The notes: generated by a model not told the origin, from the letters alone. A stretch of DNA of 6,344 nucleotides from an uncultured Eubacteriales bacterium (GCA_900319255.1 ONNU01000094.1:1-6344), one strand, 5' to 3'. Counted from the stretch's first letter, positions 1 through 5,268 are shown. Made by a program: numbers and translations.

Positions 1-45
1 AAAGCCAGTTCCTACGAAAACTCCCAGAATTATTTTACACCAACT
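1..45. repeat. 45-base direct repeat, copy 1 (reaches window edge)
   Basis: This copy is identical to positions 154-198 except at position 9 (T here, C there). The copies are offset by 153 bases. This copy begins at the first base of the window, so the unit may extend further left and there may be more copies outside. Between the copies lies a GC-rich hairpin (CCGGCG 54-59, CGCCGG 63-68) in otherwise AT-rich sequence. Its function is unknown. Confidence 0.85.
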
Positions 46-153
46 TGCCCGCCCCGGCGTGCCGCCGGTGTCATGTTCGCGGGGCAGGTCTGACAAAGCG
101 TTGCTTTCGCTCTCGCGTGTTATACTTGGTTGGCAAGAGGAAAAAAAATTTCC

Positions 154-198
154 AAAGCCAGCTCCTACGAAAACTCCCAGAATTATTTTACACCAACT
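154..198. repeat. 45-base direct repeat, copy 2
   Basis: This is the second copy of the unit at 1-45, matching 44 of 45 positions. The similarity stops at 198: the first copy is followed by TGCCCG and this one by ACCGCC. The bases just before the copy (ATTTCC) cannot be compared because the first copy is at the window edge. Confidence 0.85.
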
Positions 199-250
199 AC
201 CGCCGGCTGCAGTTCAAAGCTCAAAGAAAGAAGTTCAGAATTCCAGATTT

Positions 251-510
251 AATTCCTCATTCCTAATTCAATTCCACTTTCCACTTTCCAAATTCCAAAT
301 TCCTAATTTCTAATTCCTAATTCCTAATTCCTTCCCCCCCACATTTATCAGGTTTGCACAAAAGCGCAGGCAAAATTTCTGTTATTATTTTTTAAAAAAG
401 TTGACCTTTTGAAGTAAACTTTTCGCAGAATCGAGGGAGTTATGGGGGGGAGTTTGTAGTTAATTTGGAATTTGGAAAGTGGAATTGATTTGAATCAGGA
501 ATCAGGAATT
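251..510. repeat. Long imperfect inverted repeat of AATTCC words
   Basis: The 21 bases at 281-301 are the exact reverse complement of 462-482. The similarity continues imperfectly outward, with 251-280 resembling the reverse complement of 483-510 and gaps including an extra CCACTTT at 274-280. The left arm is built from short tandem words such as TTCCTAA (302-330). Between the arms are a C-run (333-340), a G-run (444-450) and a near-perfect dyad (396-405 with 414-423). The arms are about 50 bases and the whole about 260 bases, with no reading frame inside and no target duplication that I can see. It could be a small non-autonomous element or expanded low-complexity repeats. Confidence 0.55.
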
Positions 511-544
511 TGGTTTATAGCAAAGCTGCGTGTATCGCTGGATG

Positions 545-595
545 GTATAAAAAAGTCCGAGCCTGCATCTTTGCAAAGACCCGGATTTTTTACAC
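545..595. terminator. Bidirectional-looking terminator hairpin
   Basis: A-run and TCCG at 549-559 (with bulged G555) pair with CGGA and a T-run at 582-591, and the stem extends to 545/595 with one mismatch. The apical loop contains the perfect palindrome TCTTTGCAAAGA (568-579). Both strands read as a hairpin running into T's: TTTTTT then ACACTTTTT on plus, CTTTTTTAT on minus. On the minus strand it could end transcription from the radical SAM operon, although it is about 360 bases past that stop codon. Confidence 0.55.
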
Positions 596-663
596 TTTTT
601 GCGCGGCTTCTGACTATGTAGGTGTGTGCATTTTTGTCACATTACGAGGAAATTACGAGAAAT

Positions 664-689
664 CCCGAGGAAAACCGCTTTCCCTCGGG
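664..689. other. Perfect 7-bp stem-loop
   Basis: CCCGAGG (664-670) pairs perfectly with CCTCGGG (683-689) across a 12-base loop. On the minus strand the stem is followed by ATTTCTCGTAATTT, which is T-rich but not a clean run, so it could be a weak terminator for leftward transcription. The CGAG word also recurs around it (643-669, 735-748 and the tandem repeat at 797-832), so it may instead belong to a family of degraded repeats. Confidence 0.4.
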
Positions 690-796
690 GGCTATGAAAT
701 CCTGATGAACACTGGGGTTATCGGTGTTTACTAACGAGCATCACGAGGATATTCCTAAAAAAAGAGAATTTTATAAAAGGAAAGATATAGAAAACC

Positions 797-832
797 CTCG
801 TTAGTCTCGTTAGCCTCGTCAGCCTCGTTAGC
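797..832. repeat. Four tandem copies of a 9-base unit
   Basis: The units are CTCGTTAGT (797-805), CTCGTTAGC (806-814), CTCGTCAGC (815-823) and CTCGTTAGC (824-832). The first unit is also the exact reverse complement of ACTAACGAG at 730-738, so a stem with a 58-base loop is possible. The array is too short and has no spacers, so it is not CRISPR. Its copy number could vary between strains by slippage. Confidence 0.85.
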
Positions 833-910
833 CGGAATCAGACAGACGCCGGCTCCCCCATCCCTGCCTCCCCTTGTTATTGTGAAGCGGCACGGTGTTC
901 TTTATTGTTT

Positions 911-929
911 GAGCCGCCAGCGGCGGCGC
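911..929 (-). other. GC-rich hairpin just past the radical SAM gene
   Basis: GCCGCC (913-918) and GGCGGC (922-927) form a six-pair stem with a three-base loop, 24 bases or so after the radical SAM stop codon in the direction of transcription. It is followed by CTCAAACAATAAAG rather than a T-run, so it does not qualify as a standard intrinsic terminator. It may protect the transcript 3' end. Confidence 0.4.
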
Positions 930-952
930 TTTTCCGGTGGTGTCCTCGGTGA

Positions 953-2017
953 TCAGAATAATATTCCCTTGAAGCATACCATCTGGCGGTTTTCATCATA
1001 ATTCCAGCTGTGGTACGCTCCCCCAAGGCAGAAATTACGGGATTCGCAGAATCTGCATTTCTCGTCCTTTTCATTCAGCGGTGTGCGGAAGATCTCAAAA
1101 CGGTTCTTCCATACATCTGTGAAATCATCCCTGAGTATATTGCCCTGTATCGTCTCTTCCCTGCGCTCTATATCAAGACAGCCCCCAATATCTCCGTTTG
1201 TCATTATGCTTGCGGTATAGGTTCCTGAATTGCACTGGTAATACCAGTCCCTGACTGCCTTTTCATAATCAAGCCCCAGATAATGCGAGCATCCGTACAT
1301 TACCGGATAGCCCTGGGCGCGCTTGCTGCGGATGTATTCAAACATCCTGCGGTATTCATCCTTTTCAAGCGCATATCCGTCAAGCTGCAGCGCTCTTCCG
1401 ATGGGCTCGATATTGATAATTCTCCAGGAATGTACATCCAGCTCCTCAACCACCTTGAAAAGCTGGTCAAGCTCCGGCAGGCTTTTCTTTGTGACGACTG
1501 TTGTTACCTGAACTGCCTGAAAATCATATTTCATCAGGTTCTTTATTCCCTCGATGGCTTTTTTATAGCCGCCGGGGGTTCTCCGGAAGCTGTCGTGGGT
1601 AGACTCAAGTCCGTCTATGCTTACGGAAATGGTCTTCATGCCGGTATCATACAGCTTCTTCGCTACCTCCGGGGTTATCAGCGTGCCGTTGCTGGTCATG
1701 CCCCAGTTATAGCCAAACTCGTTTGCATAGCCCATTATCTCGAAAAATTCTTTTCTCAGAAGCGGCTCGCCGCCGGTTATGCACAGCATGGGCAGCGGTG
1801 AAAAATCCCTCTTTACCTTGTCCAGAAGCTCCCGGTACTGCTCTACCGTCAGCTCCGGGATTTTTACATCGCCGCAGTAGCTGCCGCAGTGAAGACATCT
1901 TTCATTGCAGCGCATGGTCAGCTCAAGAAAAAGAAATCTGAGCCTGGGTTCTCTTCTCAGCAGCTCCTTGTATTCAAAAAGCTGCTGCATATGCTTTGAT
2001 TTTGTCAGATGATCCAT
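953..2017 (-). CDS. Radical SAM protein with SPASM-like C-terminus, probable lipoprotein/peptide modifier
   Basis: 354 residues from the chosen start. The ATG at 2017 has AGGGAG seven bases upstream; the in-frame ATG at 2068 has no ribosome site. Numbered from 2068 (subtract 17 for the chosen start), the cluster motif C54-x3-C58-x2-C61 binds the SAM-reactive 4Fe-4S cluster and GGEP at 99-102 is the usual SAM-contacting motif. The C-terminal part fits SPASM: C279-x12-G-x4-C297, then C338-x2-C341-x5-C347, then C365. The position expected to hold the next cysteine after C347 is A351 (CLGGA), so one auxiliary ligand is changed. SPASM proteins often modify ribosomal peptides through auxiliary clusters. 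The gene sits 66 bases after a lipoprotein with YGPP repeats, its likely substrate; this is inference from context. The chemistry (crosslink, epimerisation or other) cannot be read from the sequence. The enzyme is expected to be cytoplasmic. An anaerobic-SME-type or unrelated SPASM role is the alternative. Confidence 0.9.
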   Translation of the reverse strand: MDHLTKSKHMQQLFEYKELLRREPRLRFLFLELTMRCNERCLHCGSYCGDVKIPELTVEQYRELLDKVKRDFSPLPMLCITGGEPLLRKEFFEIMGYANEFGYNWGMTSNGTLITPEVAKKLYDTGMKTISVSIDGLESTHDSFRRTPGGYKKAIEGIKNLMKYDFQAVQVTTVVTKKSLPELDQLFKVVEELDVHSWRIINIEPIGRALQLDGYALEKDEYRRMFEYIRSKRAQGYPVMYGCSHYLGLDYEKAVRDWYYQCNSGTYTASIMTNGDIGGCLDIERREETIQGNILRDDFTDVWKNRFEIFRTPLNEKDEKCRFCESRNFCLGGAYHSWNYDENRQMVCFKGILF

Positions 2018-2024
2018 TGTTTTT

Positions 2025-2030
2025 CTCCCT
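2025..2030 (-). promoter_or_regulatory. Ribosome binding site fixing the radical SAM start
   Basis: AGGGAG on the minus strand lies seven bases before the ATG at 2017. The alternative upstream ATG at 2068 is preceded by AATACAGCGATTGA, which has no match to a ribosome site, so the shorter protein is preferred. Confidence 0.75.
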
Positions 2031-2045
2031 TTGACTGAGCCTGCG

Positions 2046-2063
2046 GAAAAGCTTTCGCTCTCC
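2046..2063 (-). other. GAAA-tetraloop stem-loop between precursor and enzyme
   Basis: In the minus-strand transcript GGAGAGC pairs with GCTTTTC around a GAAA tetraloop (seven pairs, two of them G-U). It lies in the 66-base spacer between the lipoprotein stop and the radical SAM start. Such spacer hairpins can stabilise the upstream message so that substrate is made in excess of enzyme; that role is inference here. Confidence 0.45.
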
Positions 2064-2083
2064 GACATTCAATCGCTGTATTA

Positions 2084-2650
2084 TTATCTGAAAAAAGCCT
2101 CCGGCGGTCCGTAAACTTCCTCTGCGCTGTTCTCTGCGGGATCAAAGTCGCTGGGCTGAGATGACTCAAAAGCCTCAGGCGGTCCGTAACTCGGTTCAGG
2201 AATATTGGATTCCGGGTCGTATTCTGACTCCGGCTTGCTGGAATCCTCAACTACAGGGGGACCGTAAACAACTTCGGGGTACTGGCTTTCCGGATCGAAG
2301 CTTGAATCTTCCGGTTCGCTGGAATCCACAACCTCCGGCGGTCCGTAAAGCGGCTCCGGAAGCTGGCTTTCAGGCTCGTAGCTTTCTTCTGCCGGCTTGC
2401 TGGAATCCACGGCGCTGTTATTACTTTGTTCAATGCTGCTTTCGGCGGAGCTTTCCACGCTGCTCTGAACAGAGCTTTCCACGCTGCTTTCTGCTGAGCT
2501 TTGCACACTGCTTTCTGCTGCGCTTGAAGAAGCCGAAGGCGATGTCTGGGACGGCTGCCCCGGAACATCCTCACATCCGGCAAAGCTGAGAGCAGCGGTT
2601 ATTGCTGCAACTGCAAGCACACCTCTTTTAAAATGCTTATTTTCCTTCAT
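2084..2650 (-). CDS. Putative lipoprotein with four YGPP repeats, candidate radical SAM substrate
   Basis: 188 residues with a perfect AGGAGG eight bases before the ATG. Residues 1-25 form a signal peptide: charged MKENKHFKR, a hydrophobic core VLAVAAITAALSF, then the lipobox FAGC with C26 as the lipidated residue. Residues 37-89 are a Ser/Glu/Val/Ala linker of SSVESS-type words. Residues 91-188 hold four repeats of 27, 26, 25 and 20 residues (starting Y91, F118, Y144, F169), each opening with [YF][DE]P and centred on YGPP at 102, 129, 155 and 180, preceded by acidic/Pro residues (PEPLY, PEVVY, PEPSY, EEVY) and followed by Glu/Val/Phe and Ser. The protein ends two residues after the final GPPEAF. 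I know no named family for it. The layout (export signal, spacer, repeated motif, adjacent radical SAM gene) resembles a multi-core peptide precursor displayed on the membrane. Radical SAM/lipoprotein pairs are annotated in Bacteroidetes (TIGR04133/TIGR04134, from memory), but homology is not shown. The alternative is a plain surface lipoprotein. Confidence 0.85.
   Translation of the reverse strand: MKENKHFKRGVLAVAAITAALSFAGCEDVPGQPSQTSPSASSSAAESSVQSSAESSVESSVQSSVESSAESSIEQSNNSAVDSSKPAEESYEPESQLPEPLYGPPEVVDSSEPEDSSFDPESQYPEVVYGPPVVEDSSKPESEYDPESNIPEPSYGPPEAFESSQPSDFDPAENSAEEVYGPPEAFFR
2087..2380 (-). repeat. Four in-frame repeats encoding YGPP units
   Basis: This is the coding repeat of the lipoprotein C-terminus. 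The reverse-strand word GGCGGTCCGTA, encoding Tyr-Gly-Pro-Pro, occurs at 2103-2113, in the third repeat near 2180 and in the first near 2340; the second copy is diverged (GGGGGACCGTA). The protein motif is kept in all four while the flanking residues and DNA vary. This suggests selection on the YGPP motif rather than a recent duplication. Confidence 0.85.
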
Positions 2651-2658
2651 ACTGAACG

Positions 2659-2664
2659 CCTCCT
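2659..2664 (-). promoter_or_regulatory. Very strong ribosome binding site of the lipoprotein gene
   Basis: A perfect AGGAGG lies eight bases before the lipoprotein ATG, stronger than the AGGGAG before the radical SAM gene. This fits a substrate made in larger amounts than its enzyme. Confidence 0.8.
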
Positions 2665-2700
2665 GTCAATTCCTTTTCGCTGTTCTGTATCGTCACGGAC

Positions 2701-2720
2701 AAGGTATCATTCAGATACTT
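2701..2720. promoter_or_regulatory. Inverted repeat upstream of the lipoprotein gene, possible operator
   Basis: GTATC (2704-2708) and GATAC (2714-2718) form a dyad with a five-base spacer; flanking AA and TT extend it with a single-base bulge. It sits about 55-70 bases before the start codon, in the only space between the upstream terminator and the gene, where the promoter must lie. I could not find a convincing sigma-A promoter here, so an activator or an alternative sigma factor is possible. Confidence 0.3.
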
Positions 2721-2746
2721 AAATTGTGACCTGTACTTTTACTTGC

Positions 2747-2777
2747 AAAAAAAGGCTCCGGTTTTCACAGAGCCTTT
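2747..2777 (-). terminator. Intrinsic terminator after the yloV-like gene
   Basis: In the minus-strand transcript AAAGGCTC (2777-2770) pairs with GAGCCTTT (2758-2751) across an 11-base loop and runs into seven T's (2753-2747), starting nine bases after the stop codon. On the plus strand the hairpin is also followed by T's (2780-2786). It separates the spoVS-yloV transcript from the lipoprotein/radical SAM unit, so that unit should have its own promoter. Confidence 0.9.
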
Positions 2778-2785
2778 AATTTTTT

Positions 2786-4492
2786 TCATTCCACCGAAAG
2801 TATGAAATAATAGATAGGCTGATTTCCCTCGATCAGTGATATTTCCACACTGCCGCCGGTTTTTGCCTCTATTGTTTCCATAGCGGTATTTGCCTGTTCC
2901 TCAGTTATGCCGTTGCCATAGATAATGCTGACATATGAGGTATCTCTGGTTATCATCTCTTTTGCAAGCCTTACCACAGCCTTTACAGGATCCTTATCCT
3001 TGCCCGTCAGCTTACCGTTGTCAAGGGTGATGATATCCCCCTCTTTTATCTTTGTCATACCGAATTCGCTGTTTCTTGCAGCGTAGGTGACCTGACCGGT
3101 GGAAACATTGGCAAGCGCCGCTGTCATGAATTCCTTGTTCAGCTCAGCAGTGGAATCCGCTGCATATGAAAGCATTGCCACAAGTCCCTGGGGGATAGTC
3201 TTTGAGGGAATGATAATAACCTCTCTGTCCTCCACCAGCGGGATGACCTGTTCTGCTGCAAGGATTATATTCTTATTGTTGGGCAGCACAAAAACAGTCT
3301 TTGCCGGAGTTGCCATGACCGCCTCATAGATATCCTCTGTGCTGGGGTTCATGCTCTGACCGCCGCTTACAACGTGGTTGCAGCCGAGATCCTTGAATAC
3401 ATTCACAAGTCCCTCGCCGCTTGCAACTGCTACAAAGCCGGACTCCTCAACAGGCTCCACAGGACGAAGCTCCTCTTCCTTCCTGCGCTTCTCCTCCTGA
3501 ACAGCCTTTTCCTTTTCATACTGCTCGGCAGCCTTTCTGTGCTGCTCCTTCATATTTTCTATCTTTACGGTGAGAAGCTGACCAAAATCAAGTCCTGCCT
3601 GAAGTGCATTTCCGGGATTTTCGGTATGCACATGGACTTTTATGATATCATCGTCCTCTGCTACAACAACACAGTCGCCGATGGTCTCAAGGAATGATCT
3701 CAGCTCCAGCGGGCTTTTTGTCAGACCCTCTGCCTTGCCAACGATAAATTCTGTACAATAGGTGAAGTTTATCTCTGAATCAAATTCAGCTGCCGCATTT
3801 CTGAAAAATTCCTTGCTTGCATCTATCTGTGCCTGGATACCGGTGCTGGGGGCTTCCTCAGTATTATCCACAAGCTCAATGATCTCGCCGTCCCTGATAA
3901 GTGAAAGCATACCGTCAAGTATCATGCAAAGACCCATACCGCCTGCATCCACAACCCCTGCCTTTTTCAGCACGGGAAGCATCTCGGGTGTCTTGTCAAG
4001 AGCGTCATGCGCTGCTCCGCAAAGAGCATTGAATACCACTACCGCATCGGAATCTATCTCCGCAGCGCTGCGGCTTGCGTCAAACGCCATTCTTGCGACT
4101 GTAAGAATAGTACCCTCGGTGGGGTTCATTACTGCCTTATATGCCATTTCCACGCCTACATGGAATGCAGATGAAAAAGACTTGCCGTCTACCTCTGTTT
4201 TATTTTTCAGACCGTTTGCGATGCCTCTGAACAAAAGGGAAAGTATAACGCCTGAGTTTCCTCTTGCGCCCTTGAGCATTGCGGATGCGGCAATTGAAGC
4301 TACCTCTGAGATATCCTGGGAATGAACATCTTCCAGCGCTCTTGCGGCAGCCTGAATGGTCATTGACATATTTGTTCCTGTGTCACCGTCCGGAACCGGG
4401 AAAATATTGAGTGCATTGATTTCCTGTTGATGTGATGTAATATGATTTGCGCCGGATATCAGCGCATTTTTGTAGCCGGATCCATTGATCAT
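2786..4492 (-). CDS. fakA: DAK2/DegV-type kinase of the YloV/FakA family
   Basis: 568 residues, slightly longer than B. subtilis YloV or S. aureus FakA (about 550). In that family the protein phosphorylates fatty acids held by a DegV-like FakB partner, giving acyl-phosphate for phospholipid synthesis. Residues 1-200 are the DhaL/DAK2 ATP-binding domain, with FPVPDGDTGTNM at 31-42 (D35 and D37 expected metal ligands), GARGNSGVILS at 75-85 and DAGGMGL at 182-188. The middle domain has YCTEF (C246) and KVHVHT (H287, H289), matching the cysteine and histidines that bind metal in FakA as I recall it. Residues 315-350 are a highly charged Glu/Lys linker, probably helical and the likely source of the extra length. 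The C-terminal domain (about 352-568) carries GGQSMNPST at 377-385 and LPNNKNI at 403-409. The start has AGGAAG ten bases upstream. It follows spoVS by 74 bases, with no terminator between them, so co-transcription is likely. No fakB or yloU is in the window. Confidence 0.9.
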   Translation of the reverse strand: MINGSGYKNALISGANHITSHQQEINALNIFPVPDGDTGTNMSMTIQAAARALEDVHSQDISEVASIAASAMLKGARGNSGVILSLLFRGIANGLKNKTEVDGKSFSSAFHVGVEMAYKAVMNPTEGTILTVARMAFDASRSAAEIDSDAVVVFNALCGAAHDALDKTPEMLPVLKKAGVVDAGGMGLCMILDGMLSLIRDGEIIELVDNTEEAPSTGIQAQIDASKEFFRNAAAEFDSEINFTYCTEFIVGKAEGLTKSPLELRSFLETIGDCVVVAEDDDIIKVHVHTENPGNALQAGLDFGQLLTVKIENMKEQHRKAAEQYEKEKAVQEEKRRKEEELRPVEPVEESGFVAVASGEGLVNVFKDLGCNHVVSGGQSMNPSTEDIYEAVMATPAKTVFVLPNNKNIILAAEQVIPLVEDREVIIIPSKTIPQGLVAMLSYAADSTAELNKEFMTAALANVSTGQVTYAARNSEFGMTKIKEGDIITLDNGKLTGKDKDPVKAVVRLAKEMITRDTSYVSIIYGNGITEEQANTAMETIEAKTGGSVEISLIEGNQPIYYFILSVE

Positions 4493-4566
4493 TTTTGCAG
4501 CACTTCCTTATTCTGAGTTATTTTTCCGGGCAGCCAGTCACCGCCGCCCTTCTGTTACGGTAGTTA

Positions 4567-4827
4567 TTATCTTATTTCAACAATAAGCTTTATAGCTGTA
4601 CGTTCAACGCCGTCTATCTCGATGCTTGTAAAAGCAGGAATGCAGACAAGATCTATTCCCATTGGCGCAAGATAGCCTCTGGCAACTGCAACGGATTTAA
4701 GCGCCTGATTAGTAGCGCCTGCGCCGACTGCCTGTACCTCCACACAACCATAATCTCTTACAACGCCGGCGATCGCACCTGCGACCGAATTAGGCGATGA
4801 TTTTGACGAAACCTTAAGAATCTCCAT
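4567..4827 (-). CDS. spoVS: Stage V sporulation protein S
   Basis: 86 residues, the same length as B. subtilis SpoVS and very close to it along the whole chain: MEILKVSSKSSPNSVAGAIA at the start, then GAGATNQALKSVAVARG (residues 35-51), APMGIDLVCIPAF (54-66) and ERTAIKLIVE near the end. SpoVS is a small Alba-fold, probably nucleic-acid-binding protein; in B. subtilis it is sigma-H dependent and needed for progression through stage V (spore coat and core). AAGGAGGA lies ten bases before the ATG. It follows ymdB on the same strand, as in B. subtilis, but 492 bases away and behind its own promoters. It precedes the yloV-like gene by 74 bases, which include a hairpin (4528-4549) lacking a T-run. 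Nothing suggests damage or transfer. Confidence 0.97.
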   Translation of the reverse strand: MEILKVSSKSSPNSVAGAIAGVVRDYGCVEVQAVGAGATNQALKSVAVARGYLAPMGIDLVCIPAFTSIEIDGVERTAIKLIVEIR

Positions 4828-5195
4828 TTTTGATTTTTCCTCCTTCTTGATCTTTGCTCAGTCACTGCATGGCTCAGGATCCCCGGGGCATCACGGAAGC
4901 CGGAGCCTTCGCTCTTTTTTCCGCCTCGCTTCATGCATTAACGGCGATCCTTTTGCAGACAACCGAATATTTTATCCGGCAAAGATACAATGAGCGCATT
5001 TTTTCGCTCAAAGCCAATGCAGCCGTGTGCATCCGTCTCCCTTGCGGGGACTGATCTGCATTGCTCCGTACCGGACAACAGGTTGCTCAGGGCAGATATT
5101 ATTGCCGGGCAGACCGGACACCGGAAATTCAGCATCTCAGGTCTTTTCCTGCAAACTGCCATAAGGATACCCCCGTTTTTAGCGGAAGTACCCAT
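4828..5195 (-). other. Long structured leader before spoVS, with a possible small ORF
   Basis: If transcription starts at the sigma-A-like promoter (5202-5230), the spoVS message has a leader of about 368 bases. In the minus-strand RNA, CAATGCAG (5063-5056) pairs perfectly with CTGCATTG (5022-5015), enclosing a hairpin at 5035-5051 with a GCAA tetraloop and one bulged A. TCCG/CGGA (5065-5075) with flanking TTG/CAA would compete with the outer stem. GAGCG/CGCTC pair around 4992-5009. I recognise no riboswitch class. A frame at 4938-5195 (85 residues; internal ATG at 5162 after GGGGG) contains FRCPVCP and could be a small protein; its first ATG would sit almost exactly at the predicted transcript start. 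Coding and RNA-structure readings both remain open. Confidence 0.4.
5125..5152 (-). promoter_or_regulatory. Sigma-H-like promoter upstream of spoVS
   Basis: On the minus strand GCAGGAAAA (5152-5144) matches the sigma-H -35 pattern RnAGGAwWW, and GCTGAATTT (5133-5125) matches the -10 pattern RnnGAATww. The spacing between them is 10 bases, one shorter than in the B. subtilis spoVG promoter as I recall it. spoVS is a sigma-H gene in B. subtilis, which supports the call. It would give a leader of about 290 bases. Confidence 0.45.
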
Positions 5196-5201
5196 ACCTA
5201 T

Positions 5202-5230
5202 ATAATATACGCAAATAAAGAATTATTCAA
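5202..5230 (-). promoter_or_regulatory. Sigma-A-like promoter upstream of spoVS
   Basis: TTGAAT (5230-5225), a 17-base spacer, then TATTAT (5207-5202) on the minus strand, in AT-rich sequence just after ymdB. The predicted start is about 5195. Together with the sigma-H-like site it suggests both vegetative and sporulation expression of spoVS and the yloV-like gene. Confidence 0.55.
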
Positions 5231-5268
5231 GTCTTTTAGCAAAAAATATAAAATAAAACAGGTTTTGA

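Larger units (their letters stand above)
1..952. other. Gene-free repeat-rich intergenic region
   Basis: No convincing gene is visible in these 952 bases on either strand: the open frames are short, lack ribosome sites and have low-complexity composition. The stretch instead holds several kinds of repeat, listed separately: a 45-base direct repeat, a GC-rich hairpin (54-59 with 63-68), a long inverted repeat of AATTCC-like words, a small dyad (396-405 with 414-423, one mismatch), a bidirectional-looking terminator, a CCCGAGG stem-loop and a 9-base tandem repeat. It lies downstream of the radical SAM gene. Nothing in it resembles a transposase, tRNA or CRISPR array. Confidence 0.7.

Noticed and set aside
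510..734. 74-codon plus-strand frame starting with TTG
   Set aside because: It has no ribosome site, overlaps the terminator-like hairpin and the CCCGAGG stem-loop, and shows no recognisable protein features.
797..832. Possible CRISPR array
   Set aside because: The units are 9 bases, directly abutting, with no spacers and no cas genes nearby.
1283..1801. 172-codon plus-strand open frame
   Set aside because: It lies wholly antisense to the radical SAM gene, whose motifs are unambiguous, and has no ribosome site or recognisable domain.
2018..2068. Upstream start of the radical SAM protein at 2068
   Set aside because: There is no ribosome site before it, and the hairpin and strong AGGGAG at 2025-2030 support the start at 2017.
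2161..2589. 142-codon plus-strand frame and a 110-codon minus-strand frame over the lipoprotein gene
   Set aside because: Both are produced by the repetitive codons of the lipoprotein; only the chosen frame has a signal peptide, lipobox and perfect ribosome site.
3762..4325. 187-codon plus-strand open frame
   Set aside because: It is antisense to the DAK2 domain of the yloV-like gene and is a shadow of its codon composition.
4528..4549. GC-rich hairpin between spoVS and the yloV-like gene as a terminator
   Set aside because: In the direction of transcription it is followed by A's rather than T's, so intrinsic termination is unlikely.
4877..4888. GGATCCCCGGGG resembling a cloning-vector polylinker
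   Set aside because: The match to a BamHI/SmaI polylinker is only about 12 bases and the flanking sequence does not continue it; it is best read as a chance GC palindrome.
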